From Cryptomeria japonica (taxonomy: Eukaryota; Streptophyta; Pinopsida; Cupressales; Cupressaceae), in NCBI RefSeq assembly GCF_030272615.1, contig NC_081410.1, forward strand, positions 285,445,957 to 285,509,956: a stretch of 64,000 nt of DNA, given 5' to 3'. This document shows, piece by piece, positions 1-10,834 of the stretch. The notes under the pieces were generated by a model that searched no databases, was not told the DNA's origin, and was given only the letters and a program-made list of their open reading frames with translations. The translations under genes were made by a program, and so were the position numbers. The stretch's first letter is position 1. Every line of letters begins with the position of its first letter.

Positions 1-1619
1 CAGTGAGGCTAACTGGACAGTGTTTTCTACTACTCACCGGCATGTAGCATTAATGGAAGGAAGTTATGAGGAAACTGCTGATGGATGGGATATTTTCTTT
101 GTGGAGAAAGAAAAAGAGGAAGAATTACTCAGACCTAAAACTATCAAAGGATATCAAAAGGAAAAAGATAAGGGTAAAGGTAAGGTAGGTGGACCACCAA
201 GTTTAAAAATAACTAACAATATGCCCCCACCTCCTTCAAATACTCCACCTGTAGATATCAGTGAAAATCAATGGGCCACTAAGAGTATGGAGAGTCCTGT
301 AGAAGATACAAACCCTGAATCAGAAATTTTGTATACAGTAAATGTAGACACTCAAGAAGTTAATGTCGTGGTTGAAAAAGAGACACTGAGGATAAGGAGA
401 AAGATGTGACTATTGAGTCAATGACTGCAGAGGTTGAGTTAAACACAGAAAAACCTACACAGGCAGAGCAACTGACAGAGGATACCACTGAGAAACTGGT
501 AGATACAACAGATAAACCATCTAAAGAACCGACTAAGGAAAGTTCAGAGGCACAAACTGAGGAACCGACAACTGAAAACTCAGAGAAACCGTCTAAGACA
601 CAATTGGAGAAACCCAAACCAATACAGGTTGAAGCACATGTACAGACAGAGATAGTGCCACTGACACAAACTGAAAAGCCTAAACCTTTGTTTGTGGAAA
701 TGAAAACATAGAAAAACCTACCAGAGGTCGAACAAAGCAAGGAAATAACTACAATCGGTAGCATGGCTATTGTAAAAATTGTTGGACAAACATCTGGTAC
801 AACTATGATAGAATTCGGACCTACTAATGTAACTGAGGTCTTATTAGATTCAATAAAGAAGATCACGGAATGCAATGCACAAGCCTATAAGGCTATTGAT
901 GATACAATACCAATTCTTAAATTTATAGCACCAAAGTGCAGTGTTGAGAATAAAGATTCTTTAGGTCAACTAGACACATTGTCTAAGTTCATCACTAGTA
1001 ACTTACTAACTATTGATCAAATAAATGAGGATACATTTAAGGAAAGAGTAATAAAAGAAAAAGAGAAACTCTTTGAGGATATTATAAAGAAAAACAAGGA
1101 AGAAATGGACACCCTTTTACCAGAACTTGGAGAAATATTCTATAACTTCAAGAAACTGTACAGGGATACTTGCAAAACAAATGTCTTAATAGAGGATCTT
1201 GACAAGGAGATTAGCAAAGCTCAAGAGAAGATAAATAATATTGCTGATAATTTGATTGGAACATCGGATTCATTTTTGGAATTAGAAAAGAAAATTGCAG
1301 AGCAGGAAGAGAAAATCAAGAAACTGGAAAATGACAAATAGGGAATAAAGGATAAGGCAAAGGACTTAAAATACAGACTTAGTCCAAGACTAGAGTATCT
1401 TATTTCTTTGAGAAAAGAAATATCTGAAGCTGTGGTTCCCGGAATGAAGACACCGGAAGAGAAAATGCACATACTCACCGGTACAGTGCAGAGAACACAA
1501 GAGGCCATAAAAGATTGCAAAACATTCAGCAATGGCATAAATTTAGTTTTGATAGATATCTTTCAGAGTGTAACCCATCGGTTACAAGAATCCAGGCAGG
1601 ACTCCAATGACAGGGAATG
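1..1619 (+). pseudogene. Element A ORF2, C-terminal part (charged and coiled coil), frameshifted
   Basis: Coding relic read in two frames: one up to about 409, another from 406 to 1619 with stops near 709 and 1339. The first part is Lys/Glu/Pro rich. The middle (about 430-700) is a Thr/Glu/Pro/Lys low-complexity stretch. From 763 there is an amphipathic, probably coiled-coil region rich in Lys, Glu and Leu. The same order (acidic Pro/Thr linker, then a helical C-terminus, then a polypurine-like motif) is seen at the ends of ORF2 in B and D, so I call it the same protein. I do not recognise the family, and no enzyme motif is visible. A structural or nucleic-acid packaging role is only a guess. 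Confidence 0.7.
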
Positions 1620-1638
1620 ACAACCTTTGTCATTGATG

Positions 1639-1650
1639 TCAAAGGGGGAG
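1639..1650 (+). promoter_or_regulatory. Upstream polypurine-like motif of element A
   Basis: TCAAAGGGGGAG lies just after the ORF2 stop and about 160 bases before the true polypurine tract. It is preceded by TTTGTCATTGATG. Elements B (near 5491-5504) and D (near 50478-50488) carry the same kind of motif at the same place. Confidence 0.55.
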
Positions 1651-1795
1651 TAGTGAAATGAGAAAAATGGTCAGAAAAAGGACACCATCTGCTCAGGGGG
1701 AGCATACAGTTTTTGTAAGACAATTTTTGTAGACTATTTTTGGATATCATTTTTTTGACACTTTTTGATTTTTCTCATGAGTGTTGCCATCAATG

Positions 1796-1809
1796 CCAAA
1801 GGGGGAGAT
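1796..1809 (+). promoter_or_regulatory. Polypurine tract (second-strand primer) of element A
   Basis: CCAAAGGGGGAGAT directly abuts the LTR start TGTTGGC. A purine tract here primes plus-strand synthesis in LTR elements, and this form is typical of plant copia-type elements. Confidence 0.85.
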
Positions 1810-2593
1810 TGTTGGCAAATGCACACTCCAATGAGAAATTGTAGGTGATTGAAGGTTTTGTCATTGATGGCAACCTTGCAATCATATGATACCGGCAACA
1901 ACAAAATACCGGCACCGACAACGACAAACTCTACACTGACACACAAAACACTGATAGTGAAAGGAAGGATACCGACATCTTGGTCGACATGAATTTATTT
2001 AAAATGTATTTTGTAATTAATTGTAAAATCATTGTAAGCCGACATGGCGAGTTGTAATATGACTCATATATATATGAGATCATTGTAGATCATTTTTAAA
2101 TAAGGAGATAGGCGAAATTATGCAGACCTAATATGTGAATCATTGGTTAAGGGTTTATGTATATAGAAGAGCTTAAACCGGTACTGGATTTGGCATAGCA
2201 TATGCTAATCTGAAGCAGTACAAGACTTTGGATTAATATAATCTATTTTTGTAAGTCAGTGTGACTTCTTTTGTAATTCAGCAGTGAGCTCTAGGCACTT
2301 GGCCTTCCTGCATGTGCATGCCCCTATTGTAAGAGTAATATTCTCTTATTGGCCAGTAAGTGAATATTGTGGGTCACAAATCCCACCGAGGTTTTTCCCA
2401 CACTGGGTTTCCTTGTTAAAATACTATGTTATGGTGTGCTTCTGATGTGGTTGTTGTTATTCTTGTTTACTGCATTATTTCTGGTTTACCGGTACACAGT
2501 TTTAATATGCTTTTCATGTTTTAAATCAAGTAAATTTACCTACCGGTTAGATATTGATTCACCCCCCTCTCAGTATCTCTGTGAATCCTAACA
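1810..2593 (+). repeat. 3' LTR of element A (784 bp)
   Basis: Starts TGTTGGC after the polypurine tract and ends CCTAACA, giving imperfect inverted termini. A TATA-like TATATAGAAG sits near 2160. Close to the end are two motifs shared with the other LTRs here: GGTTTTTCCCACACTGGG near 2391 and TTCACCCCCCTCTCAG near 2558. The same LTR recurs in reverse as solo LTR C. Confidence 0.88.
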
Positions 2594-3477
2594 TACTTGA
2601 TAACAAATTCACCAATAAACATATGCATGTGGTGTAACAGTAATAGCATAACTTAATAACTCTGCATGCATAATCACTCAAACAAAGAACCCTTAATCAT
2701 CACATGAAAAATGCACAACACATGACACATAGATTTTTCACGTGGAAACCCAAATGGGAAAAACCACGATGGGGATGAATACCCACAAGCTTTTTTTTTA
2801 ACTATTTTGAAGCTCGCTCTATTAGGAGCCTAGTCCGGTTAAAGACTTTACAATAAGGTTATGCTAGGAATCGATCTTGTTAAAGATCACCTGATTAAGG
2901 GATGGTTATATACCCTGTTAAAGGTTGAAACCATGTTAAAGGTTACTTTGCTAGAGGATTTAAAGAACTCAATAAACTTGAGTCACCTGGTTAGAGGATT
3001 TATAGTAAGCCTATTAAAGATACTTGGTAAAGGGATTTTCCAATTGTTGAAATGGTTAGAAGACAACAGGTAAAAACTCTGATCTGATAACAACACTACA
3101 TGCCAAGGCAGATCCTTTTCAATTCCTGTACTTCTACAATCACACTCTACAGTTTTCTCTTACTAGTCTGGCAAGTATCTCATCACTCGTATACACACAC
3201 AACATTTGCCAACAACTTACAATAACAAACATCATCAAACTTATAGACAACAATTAGGGCAGTAGCATAAACCCTAGACCCTAAGCATCTTAGGTTTATA
3301 ATACAAGCGGTCCAATCCTGACCATCCAAACACATTACATAGAGGAATACAATCTCAAACAGATTACAAGACAATATGCATAGTTCATTCTTCACCACAC
3401 ATGGGAATCAGTAACTCATCACACTTTTTTCTCATATCGCCAGGATGAATGTTCATTCCTGAGGTAGACTTTTAATG
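2594..3477 (-). repeat. LTR H, first segment
   Basis: Aligns with positions about 58404-59272 of the intact paralogue G. It is cut on the left by element A and on the right by solo LTR C, and the sequence resumes at 12318. The minus-strand orientation follows from the end motifs of the family. The far (3') part would lie left of the window. Confidence 0.85.
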
Positions 3478-3961
3478 TGTTAGGATTCCCAAAGATACTA
3501 AGAGGAGGGGATTGAATCAATATCTAACTAGTTTAAAGATTTTCTAACCTTATTAAGTAATTTGCATTCCAAAACAATGTATCGGTAAACAAGAATTAAT
3601 GTTGTAAATATGAACAATAAACATAACATAGAAAACACACCATAACACAAGATTTTTGGTGAGGAAACCTAGTGTGGGAAAAACCTCAGTGGGATTTGTG
3701 ACCCACAATATTCACTCACTGGCCAATGAATGGATATTACTTACAATAGTGTGCCTGCACATGCAAGAAGGCCAACTGCCTAGAGTTCACTGCTCAAACA
3801 CAAAAGGAAGTATCACTAACTTACAAAATGGATTATGAGAATCCAATATAATGTACTCCTACAAAAAGCATCTACTATGCCAGGTTCAGTACCTGTTGAA
3901 GCTCATACAATAACCATAAACCTTTCTACAAGATCTGCCTTAGTATTCACTCTACATATCC
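3478..3961 (-). repeat. Solo LTR C, first segment
   Basis: Starts TGTTAGGATTCC, the reverse complement of the end of element A's LTR, and shares the GGGAAAAACC and ACTCACTGGCCA stretches. Its target duplication TAATG is at 3473-3477 and again at 12313-12317. No internal region is present, so it is a solo LTR. It is interrupted at 3961 by element B and resumes at 12031. Confidence 0.88.
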
Positions 3962-5144
3962 TATTAGGCCCAATATGGAAAGCTAATGTACTAAGAGGGG
4001 ATGGGTGAATCAGTACTTCAAAACTTTTCTTCAATAATAACTTTACTGTTATACATAAACCGAATAGTGCAATAACATAATATAAAGCTAAAACAAATAG
4101 ATAACAATCATACATGATTCACTCCATAACACATATATTTTGGTTACACAGAAACTCTTGGTTAGAGAGAAAAACTGTGGTGGGGATGGCACCCACAACT
4201 TCACTATTGCAATAATAAAGGTTGCTCGGTTAGAGCTACATGTTTAGCTATTTTTGATAGCTTACCCTATTAGGAGTATCAAGATCTGTTAGATCTACCT
4301 TGCTAAAGGATTTTACAACACTTAAACTAAATGTTGCACCTGGTTAGAGATTTATAGACTTGATTAGAGTTTTTTACCCTGTTAAAGGTTTCTCTTACAA
4401 CTTCAAAATATTACAATAAAATCATTATAAATATTTGCAACTTTACATCTGGAATGTTATAGTAGATTCTATATGCTCAGAATAAGATTACCTTGCTTAT
4501 AGCATACCTCAGTAACCCATATAGTAACTCAGTAAACCCTTCTGTTTACTCTGTTATTTGACTGTTCTTTGAAATCCTTCTTGGTGACATCTGTGTCTCT
4601 GTAACAGTCATAACACTTAGTGCTTTCATATGTTTTGCTTCATATATTTCTATAACTTCCTTTCTATCATGCTACATGTGTATTTCTGATCTTAATCCAT
4701 GTTGTATAAATAAATCTCTTATGTTGGTGATCCATTCATTGCTTTGATCTTACAAACATGTTTTATCGAATGAATAACCATGCAAAATATTTCATTGGTT
4801 AGATGACCTCAAAATCATACACAATCTTTAATTATAATTTCCAATGTGATAATGGTTCTATGTGCCTCGATCTTCTAACATGTTTTCATATGTATGTCCA
4901 AGTTCAATGAATTTGGTAACATGTTTCACTCGGTGTATATCAACTTAGTGTGTCATCTTTGCTGCTCAGTAGACATGGAATGATACTCGGTAGACAACTT
5001 GGTGTATACTATGCTCTAAGACTACTTTCTTCTATAACCGACTAGACTGTGTATACTGACTGAATATTTCGGTAATAGTAACCGACTAGAGTATATAGAA
5101 TAACTTTAAACATAAAACTAATGGCAACTTGATAAGTAGTAACA
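3962..5144 (-). repeat. 3' LTR of element B
   Basis: On the minus strand it starts TGTTACTACTTATC and ends in a mutated form of the terminus (CCTAATA instead of CCTAACA). About 1.18 kb. It pairs with the LTR at 10835-12025 over the full length. Confidence 0.92.
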
Positions 5145-5158
5145 ATCTCCCCTTTTGA
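5145..5158 (-). promoter_or_regulatory. Polypurine tract of element B
   Basis: On the minus strand TCAAAAGGGGAGAT directly precedes the 3' LTR start TGTTACTAC. This is the expected second-strand primer. Confidence 0.8.
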
Positions 5159-5515
5159 CATTAGTTTAGATGTTTGACAAAAACTACTTTCAAAGTTATA
5201 ACTCAATAATCTATATACTTGCAAAATTTGACTAAACTGACAGTATATACAATAGTCAATGAAATAGTAAATCTAGATATACTCCCCTTATCGACATACT
5301 ATACAAAACTCTAATTTTGCATGCTCTGTGATCATCTGTGTGCACTTGTTCTTTGCTTACTGTTCTGTTCACTACTTGGTACACTTCTCTTGGATACTCT
5401 GCTCACTCGACTCAGTATACTCCCCTTGTATGCTACACTCCTTTTGTTTGATACTTTGAATACTATATCACTCCCCTAATACTGTATCAGTCCCCCTTTT
5501 GACAAACATCAAACC
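5159..5515 (-). other. 3' untranslated stretch of element B
   Basis: No ORF. It is rich in short CTCCCCT or TCCCCCT blocks (5283, 5421, 5472, 5491), that is, repeated purine tracts on the minus strand. The one at 5491-5504 directly follows the ORF2 stop and parallels the upstream purine motif of A and D. Confidence 0.55.
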
Positions 5516-8500
5516 TTAATTACCATTCAGTGGTGGCAACTGGTCAAAAATGGATTTGTACTTGGTTTGTGCTTCGGTGAGAGTGACAGAGAGTGCATCC
5601 TTTACACTGTCCATTAAAGAATTCTATGCTTGAATATCAGCCAATAATGATATTAAGCCATCTAGAGTGCTTCCCTCTTATGTATTAGATAAGGAGGTGG
5701 CTTGGTTGATCTGTTCTTGGATGGATGAAAGATGAGGAAGGAATAATGTCTGAAGTGTCATTATGTCCATCCTGATCTTGTGTTCTTCATTTCTTAGGTC
5801 CAATTATTGAGCCATGAGCTGTTGTAGCTTGGTATAGAAATTCTAAACTGAATTTGGCTCTGTGGTCAACTTATTTGAGAGATTAGTGATCTCTTTCTCA
5901 ATTGCCTTTGTTTTATTATTGATTTCTTTAATGAATAAAGAAAATATACAGAGTTTCTGAAATAAATAAAGAATGTGCTTGAGTTGAGGAGTCAACTCAG
6001 CAATAAATTTGACAAGTTTAACTTTGCCAATAGCTATAGCTTTTTGTACCTCTTCTATCATTTTTGTAGTGAGCTCCTTGTCTTTCAGCTTGCTCAAATA
6101 TTCCAATGCATCTACTCCAGAGGTCTCTATCTTTGTTAGGAGTTCATCCAGTTGAATGTGGATGGTTGCATCTGTTGACACTGTAGCTTTAGGTAGCATA
6201 TCTATTAAGAGTGCTTTCACCTTCTGAAGTACTTTATTTTTCTTTTGAATCACCTTTTTCTTCTCTTGTTCAGCCTTTGCTTTGCATAGTTCACTGAAAT
6301 CAATGAGTGCTTGCCCCTTTAATTTTGATATGTCTACATTGGGCAACACTATTGGTTTTGACAAATCAACTTTAAAACTATGCTTTTTCATCTTCTTTTC
6401 TTTACCTTTCACCGAGGGAACTAAGACAATGGCTTGTGAGGCTTGATGACCCTTGATAGGTTGCTCAGTAGAGGCAACACTTTGGTTGGTTTCTTTAGCC
6501 TCTGTAGAGTCCTTTGGTGTCTCAGTACTCGGTGTCTCAGTTACAACATTTTCAGTGCTAGAAGGTGCTTGAGAAGTCTATTCTTGATTAGTACCTTCTC
6601 TTGCTGTAGACTTGTGACCTTCGGTGCCTTGATCCGTAACCTGAGGGGTTTCGGTTTAGACAAGTTGATTGACTGGTGGATAAGGCTGAAATTGTTCCAA
6701 GACTGGTTCACTGGATACAAGCTTTGTATATGCATTGCCTTCTATCATTTCCTATTCTGGTGCCTCTGTATCCATGATATCTTCATCTATTTGAATGGTG
6801 TTAGAAGGGTCTTGCTCGGTAACATCAGGATCTTGCTCGGTGACATCAAAAATTTCAACTTCAGCTTGCTCACCAGCATCCTTTATTTTAAAGATTTCCT
6901 GCCACTTTGCTTTTGTCTCATTTTCTACTTCAATATACAACCCATTCATCAGTTTTAAGGCTCTTTGTTTGACGAGAAACTTTGAGTTGTAGGTTGTCAG
7001 ATGTTCCTTTATTTCAACTAATAACATGTTAGGAAAGAGATGTACTAGACTTCTTTCTCTGATCTATTTCTCTGAGTCCATTGCATAACCTATTGTCAAT
7101 ATGTAAATATAATTCATTTGGCAGTGACTTAGATAGTTCCAATGGAGCCAACCGAAATTTTAGAAGTGTGCAGATGATAGCTTCTTCAATTTGTCTCTTT
7201 TCATCATTATTTCTGGTTTCATATTTGACATATCTGAATCCTCCAAATCCACCATATTCTTTCAGATGAGCACAAAAATTTTCAACACTATGTACATTTA
7301 CCTTCTTGCTCTTAACAATCTGAAATTTGCTTGCATCCTCAGATTCGGTGTCACTAGACTCTTTTGCCAAAATGAGTCTTCGATTAGTTTTCTTGTAAGT
7401 TTTTGTTACCTTAGGAATAGTAACACTCTTTCCTTTCTTACTCGGTGAAGCTACAGGTGCTCTAGTGTTAGGTCGCTTTGTTGGTGGAGTCGGTGAGGCC
7501 TTTGATGTGTCTTGTTTCTTTCTTTTCAACACTTTTCCCTTAGGCAATTCGGTGCTCAGTGTTATAGCTGCCTCTTGGGCTTCAGATTCCTCTTCGGTAA
7601 TGGCTAAGGTGCCTTTGATAGGTGTGGAGGAAGAGTCTTCTCCGAATTTCTCCGATAATGCCTTTATCATCTTTGTTGCCTTTCTTATAGCTTTGGGTAC
7701 TACAATGCTCATCTTTACCTTTTCCTTTACTTCTTCATAGGTTCCATACCTCAGCTCGGTAGCATGTCTTGGTAATGTAAGAAATGCATCAATTTGCTAT
7801 TGTGTGATGTCAAAATCAATCTAGTAACCCATAGGTGACAAAGATTGAGTTCTTGGTTCCACAACATTCACATAACAGTAATCAGTGTTTACTTCAAAAC
7901 ATATGTCATCTTTGTATTTCTCCACTAGCTGGGGTGGAATTTGGTACCTGTTATGCATTTTCTCTTGAAACTTACTAGAGTAATCATCCATAATATCATT
8001 AAAATTATCACCTAACTTCTTGATGAAGTCATTAATCTAATGGGTGATTGGTCGGTGTAGTTCCCAAACAACTTTACCAACTGATGGAAAGAATTTTTCA
8101 AAATAGAAAAACATGCATACAAGTAGTGATCCAAACTTTAGTGTATTAGCCGAGTTGTTCTTCTTCGGCTTCCTGATGGTGTTTAGATTCTCAAACAAGT
8201 TTTTCAGCAATACCTCACAAAGATCAATTTTCATTCCCTTTTTCACAATTTTGTATGCTAGGTATACTGCTGCACAGGGTACACTGTTTTCCCTTGCCGA
8301 TTGGAAGAAACAATAGCCTATTACTCTAATGGCAAAATTTAGTTCTTCATCTATAACATTGTTCAATTTTAGTCCTCTACAATCTGATTCCACTCCAATT
8401 AAACTGATCAATTCCTTCTGTGATATCATCTTTTGGGCTCGGGCATGATCATAAATAGGGTAAGCGGTAATCAGATGAATGATTTCCTTGGTAATCTTAA

Positions 8501-8873
8501 ATGGTTGCTCCTCTAACCACATGAAATCATCGTGAACTCTGCTCAGAACAAACTTCACCCACTGGGGTTTGAACACATGGGGATAGGTTAGGGCTTCAGT
8601 CAATCCCTTGATCTTAATGTGCTCATACTTGCAATTCAATTTACCATCTATGCATAGTTCATCATATGTGTCTTTGATTTCAACATGACTAAGTTCTTCA
8701 ACACAACATTTGGTGAAGAATCTCACATCCTCGACTAATAACACTCTATCCGGGATGAGTGAAAATGTGGTTTTGTAATCCGGTTCAGATGCAACTTTGG
8801 GAGTTAACGAGTATTTTAGTGAGGGCTTCTCAACATTATTTACAACAATGGGATCTTGGATCTTAGGTTCCAT
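5516..8873 (-). pseudogene. Element B ORF2: giant unrecognised protein, about 1,118 codons
   Basis: Starts at ATG 8873 and reads to a stop at 5516-5518, with scattered in-frame stops (for example near 8037, 7850, 5845) and one frameshift near 7028. Residues about 1-280 are a globular domain with the conserved block FMWLEEQPFKITKEIIHLIT, followed by LKFGSLLVCMFFYFEKFF and KYKDDICFEVNTDYC; element D carries the counterparts of all three. The middle is basic and Ser/Thr/Pro rich (KKGKS, TKRPNT), possibly nuclear or nucleic-acid binding. Then come an acidic Pro/Thr/Glu linker and a long Lys/Glu/Leu coiled coil. No Asp protease, DDE, YxDD or RNase H motif is seen. I do not recognise the family. 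A faint likeness of the conserved block to the core of plant mobile domains is only a hypothesis. Confidence 0.75.
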
Positions 8874-9421
8874 TTGTAGATTTCAGATAAAAACTAACAA
8901 AAGATTCTTAGGGTTTCAAGATTTTCAAACGGCAAATGCCTCACACTTAGCAAATAATAGCAACTTGATAAGATCGGTAAACCAGCTTAACAATGCATTG
9001 AGATTGATGTAAATACCTTGAATTTGCTTTTTAGGAGGTTTGATCACCTTAGATTTGCTTTTCTCTGCTCTCTCGAAAACTTGGTAAGTAAAAATGATCG
9101 CGAAAATGCTTTAAGTACACAATATACCTTATTGGGTTTCGTGTGGGTTAGGTCAAAAACATTAAATGCACTCGGTTCCACTAAACTTTCTTTCCTTTTG
9201 TGCTTTAACCGAGTAACCAAACTTCTTCATTTACCGACTTGACAGGTTTCCTGTATTCACCGACTTGACAGGTTTCCTGTATAGTGCTCCAAAAGACTTT
9301 GGTAGAATTTCAAACTTACTACTACATCTTAACTATGTAGATTTTGAATTAAGTACATAATAGAATAGGAACTGTTAAGATTTAACCTTGAGAGAATGTA
9401 GTCCCTTCATACCTTTACTGA
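8874..9421 (-). other. Spacer between ORF1 and ORF2 of element B
   Basis: About 550 bases with no credible ORF. It contains a perfect tandem direct repeat of about 24 bases around ACCGACTTGACAGGTTTCC, near 9233 and 9258. It presumably acts as leader for ORF2, but no promoter can be assigned. Confidence 0.5.
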
Positions 9422-10772
9422 TTAATTTGGAATAGGTGCACCTAACTCGGTATGTAAGGTTCTTTCTTTATTTGACACAATTTCCTTCTTTTTCCAAATC
9501 ATCTGTAATTTTTCTTTTATTTCTTCAATGTCTTTTCTAGGTTGATCTTTGCAATCTCCAGCCAAGTGTCCAACTTTGTGACAATGAAAACATGCCATAC
9601 CAGGATTTCTCCATGATCTTCAGTTGTTCATTCCAAACCTTATAAAATAGTTAGCACTAATATGTCCATATCTTCCACAACATTCACACCATATCCTTGT
9701 ATTATAATCCCATGGTACTGTTGCATATTGTCGGTAAGGATCTATGTAAGTTTGGTAACCTCTAGTGTTTGCTCGTTGTGCAGACCACATGTAGTTCTTT
9801 TGCTTAAGCCAACACTTCTCGGTACTATGTCCATATCTATTGCAGTTTCTACAAAACCCTTTGAATTTTGCCTTTTGATAATTGTTAACAGACTTTGTCC
9901 TACACTGATTAGATGTGTGACCATATTTATTGGAATTGTAATAATAACCATTGGACTTAGTGACATTCGGTTGCTTACCTTTTCTAATTTGGCACATGTT
10001 GGCAGTATGACCTTGATTTCCACAGTATTTGCAAATAGGCTTCTTTCTTTTGATGTTATTTTTGATTCCAGCTTGCTTTGATGATTCTCCTCTCTCGGTA
10101 GTATGGATTCCCTTCTTGGTAGAGTCTTTTCCTTTGTAACTGAGTCCTGCATCTTTGTTGGGTCTTCTTGTTTAGTTGCTCATCCAACATCTTTGATGCT
10201 TCATAACTCTTCTTCAATGTTTCTTTGGATTTCTTTTCCATTTCAAGTTCATTGGTCAACCTTGATACTTCAAGTTTCAATGCTTGATTCTCACCATCCT
10301 TCAGATTTGCTTCATGATGTGCATAACCTAGTTGATCTGATAGGTTTTGTTGAATTCCAGTCATCCTTGTGATTTCATCATCCTTATTAGATACTAAGCC
10401 TTCAAGTTGTTGTTTCTCTCTTTCTAGATCTCTTACTTTATTCTTAGTTGTCCTCAATGCATCAAGATTTTCAGTCATTTGTGTGCTGAAATGTTCATGT
10501 TCTCTTTTCATTGCTTTTAGTTGATCAACTAGTGTTTTGTTCTTTTCTTTCAATACTCCAATCAATTCTTCAGTCTCTTCAGGCATACTATTCTCAGATG
10601 ATGTCTCAATTTGTTCCACTAACTCTTGAGAGTCCTGCAAATCATCAGATAATCTTCTTCTCACTTTCAGAGATTTTTGCATTTGCCTTTGCATGTCTGC
10701 AATCACTTGATTAGCATGATCCATCTCTTCTTGCAGATACACAATCCTTCGGGATTGTTTATAGCCTTCCAT
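9422..10772 (-). pseudogene. Element B ORF1: gag-like protein with coiled coil and CCHC zinc-knuckle array
   Basis: Starts at ATG 10772 (MEGYKQSRR), 48 bases inside the primer site, and reads in shifted frames to about 9422. Residues 1-210 are an uninterrupted heptad-rich coiled coil. A frameshift near 10150-10080 leads into a zinc-knuckle region: CKYCGNQGHTANMC, a degenerate NSNKYGHTSNQC, CRNCNRYGHSTEKC, a degenerate CECCGRYGHISANY, and finally CFHCHKVGHLAGDC. That makes five knuckle positions, three with all C-C-H-C ligands. A TGA replaces a probable Trp codon before the last knuckle. Coiled coil plus knuckles suggests a self-assembling RNA-binding gag analogue. No canonical capsid domain is recognised. 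D has the same N-terminal and last-knuckle arrangement. Confidence 0.8.
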
Positions 10773-10820
10773 TGATAAGATCTTTCTCTTTAGGAAGTTA
10801 AACCCTTTTCCAAGATTGAA

Positions 10821-10832
10821 GCTCTGATACCA
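10821..10832 (-). promoter_or_regulatory. Primer binding site (initiator Met tRNA) of element B
   Basis: Minus strand TGGTATCAGAGC, two bases inside the 5' LTR. It is the classic complement of the 3' end of plant initiator tRNA-Met, used by most plant copia elements. Confidence 0.92.
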
Positions 10833-10834
10833 AT

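Larger units (their letters stand above)
1..2593 (+). mobile_element. Element A: 3' part of a pol-less LTR retrotransposon
   Basis: The right-hand part of an LTR element that enters from the left edge of the window. It shows the C-terminal part of a long ORF2, a polypurine tract and a complete 3' LTR. Layout and ORF2 style match elements B (3962-12025) and D (46331-59627). It sits inside LTR H: the bases following it from 2594 align with the uninterrupted paralogue G from about position 58404. Its right target duplication should be TACTT (2594-2598), but the left copy lies outside the window. No protease, integrase or reverse transcriptase motif is visible in the part present. The same LTR family recurs as solo LTR C. 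Confidence 0.85.

Noticed and set aside
360-875. 171-codon Ser/Val/Cys-rich ORF on the minus strand
   Set aside because: It is the antisense of the Thr/Glu-rich linker of element A ORF2.
6443-7740. Hydrophobic plus-strand ORFs that look membrane-like
   Set aside because: They are antisense of the charged coiled-coil part of element B ORF2, which makes Leu/Phe-rich frames automatically.
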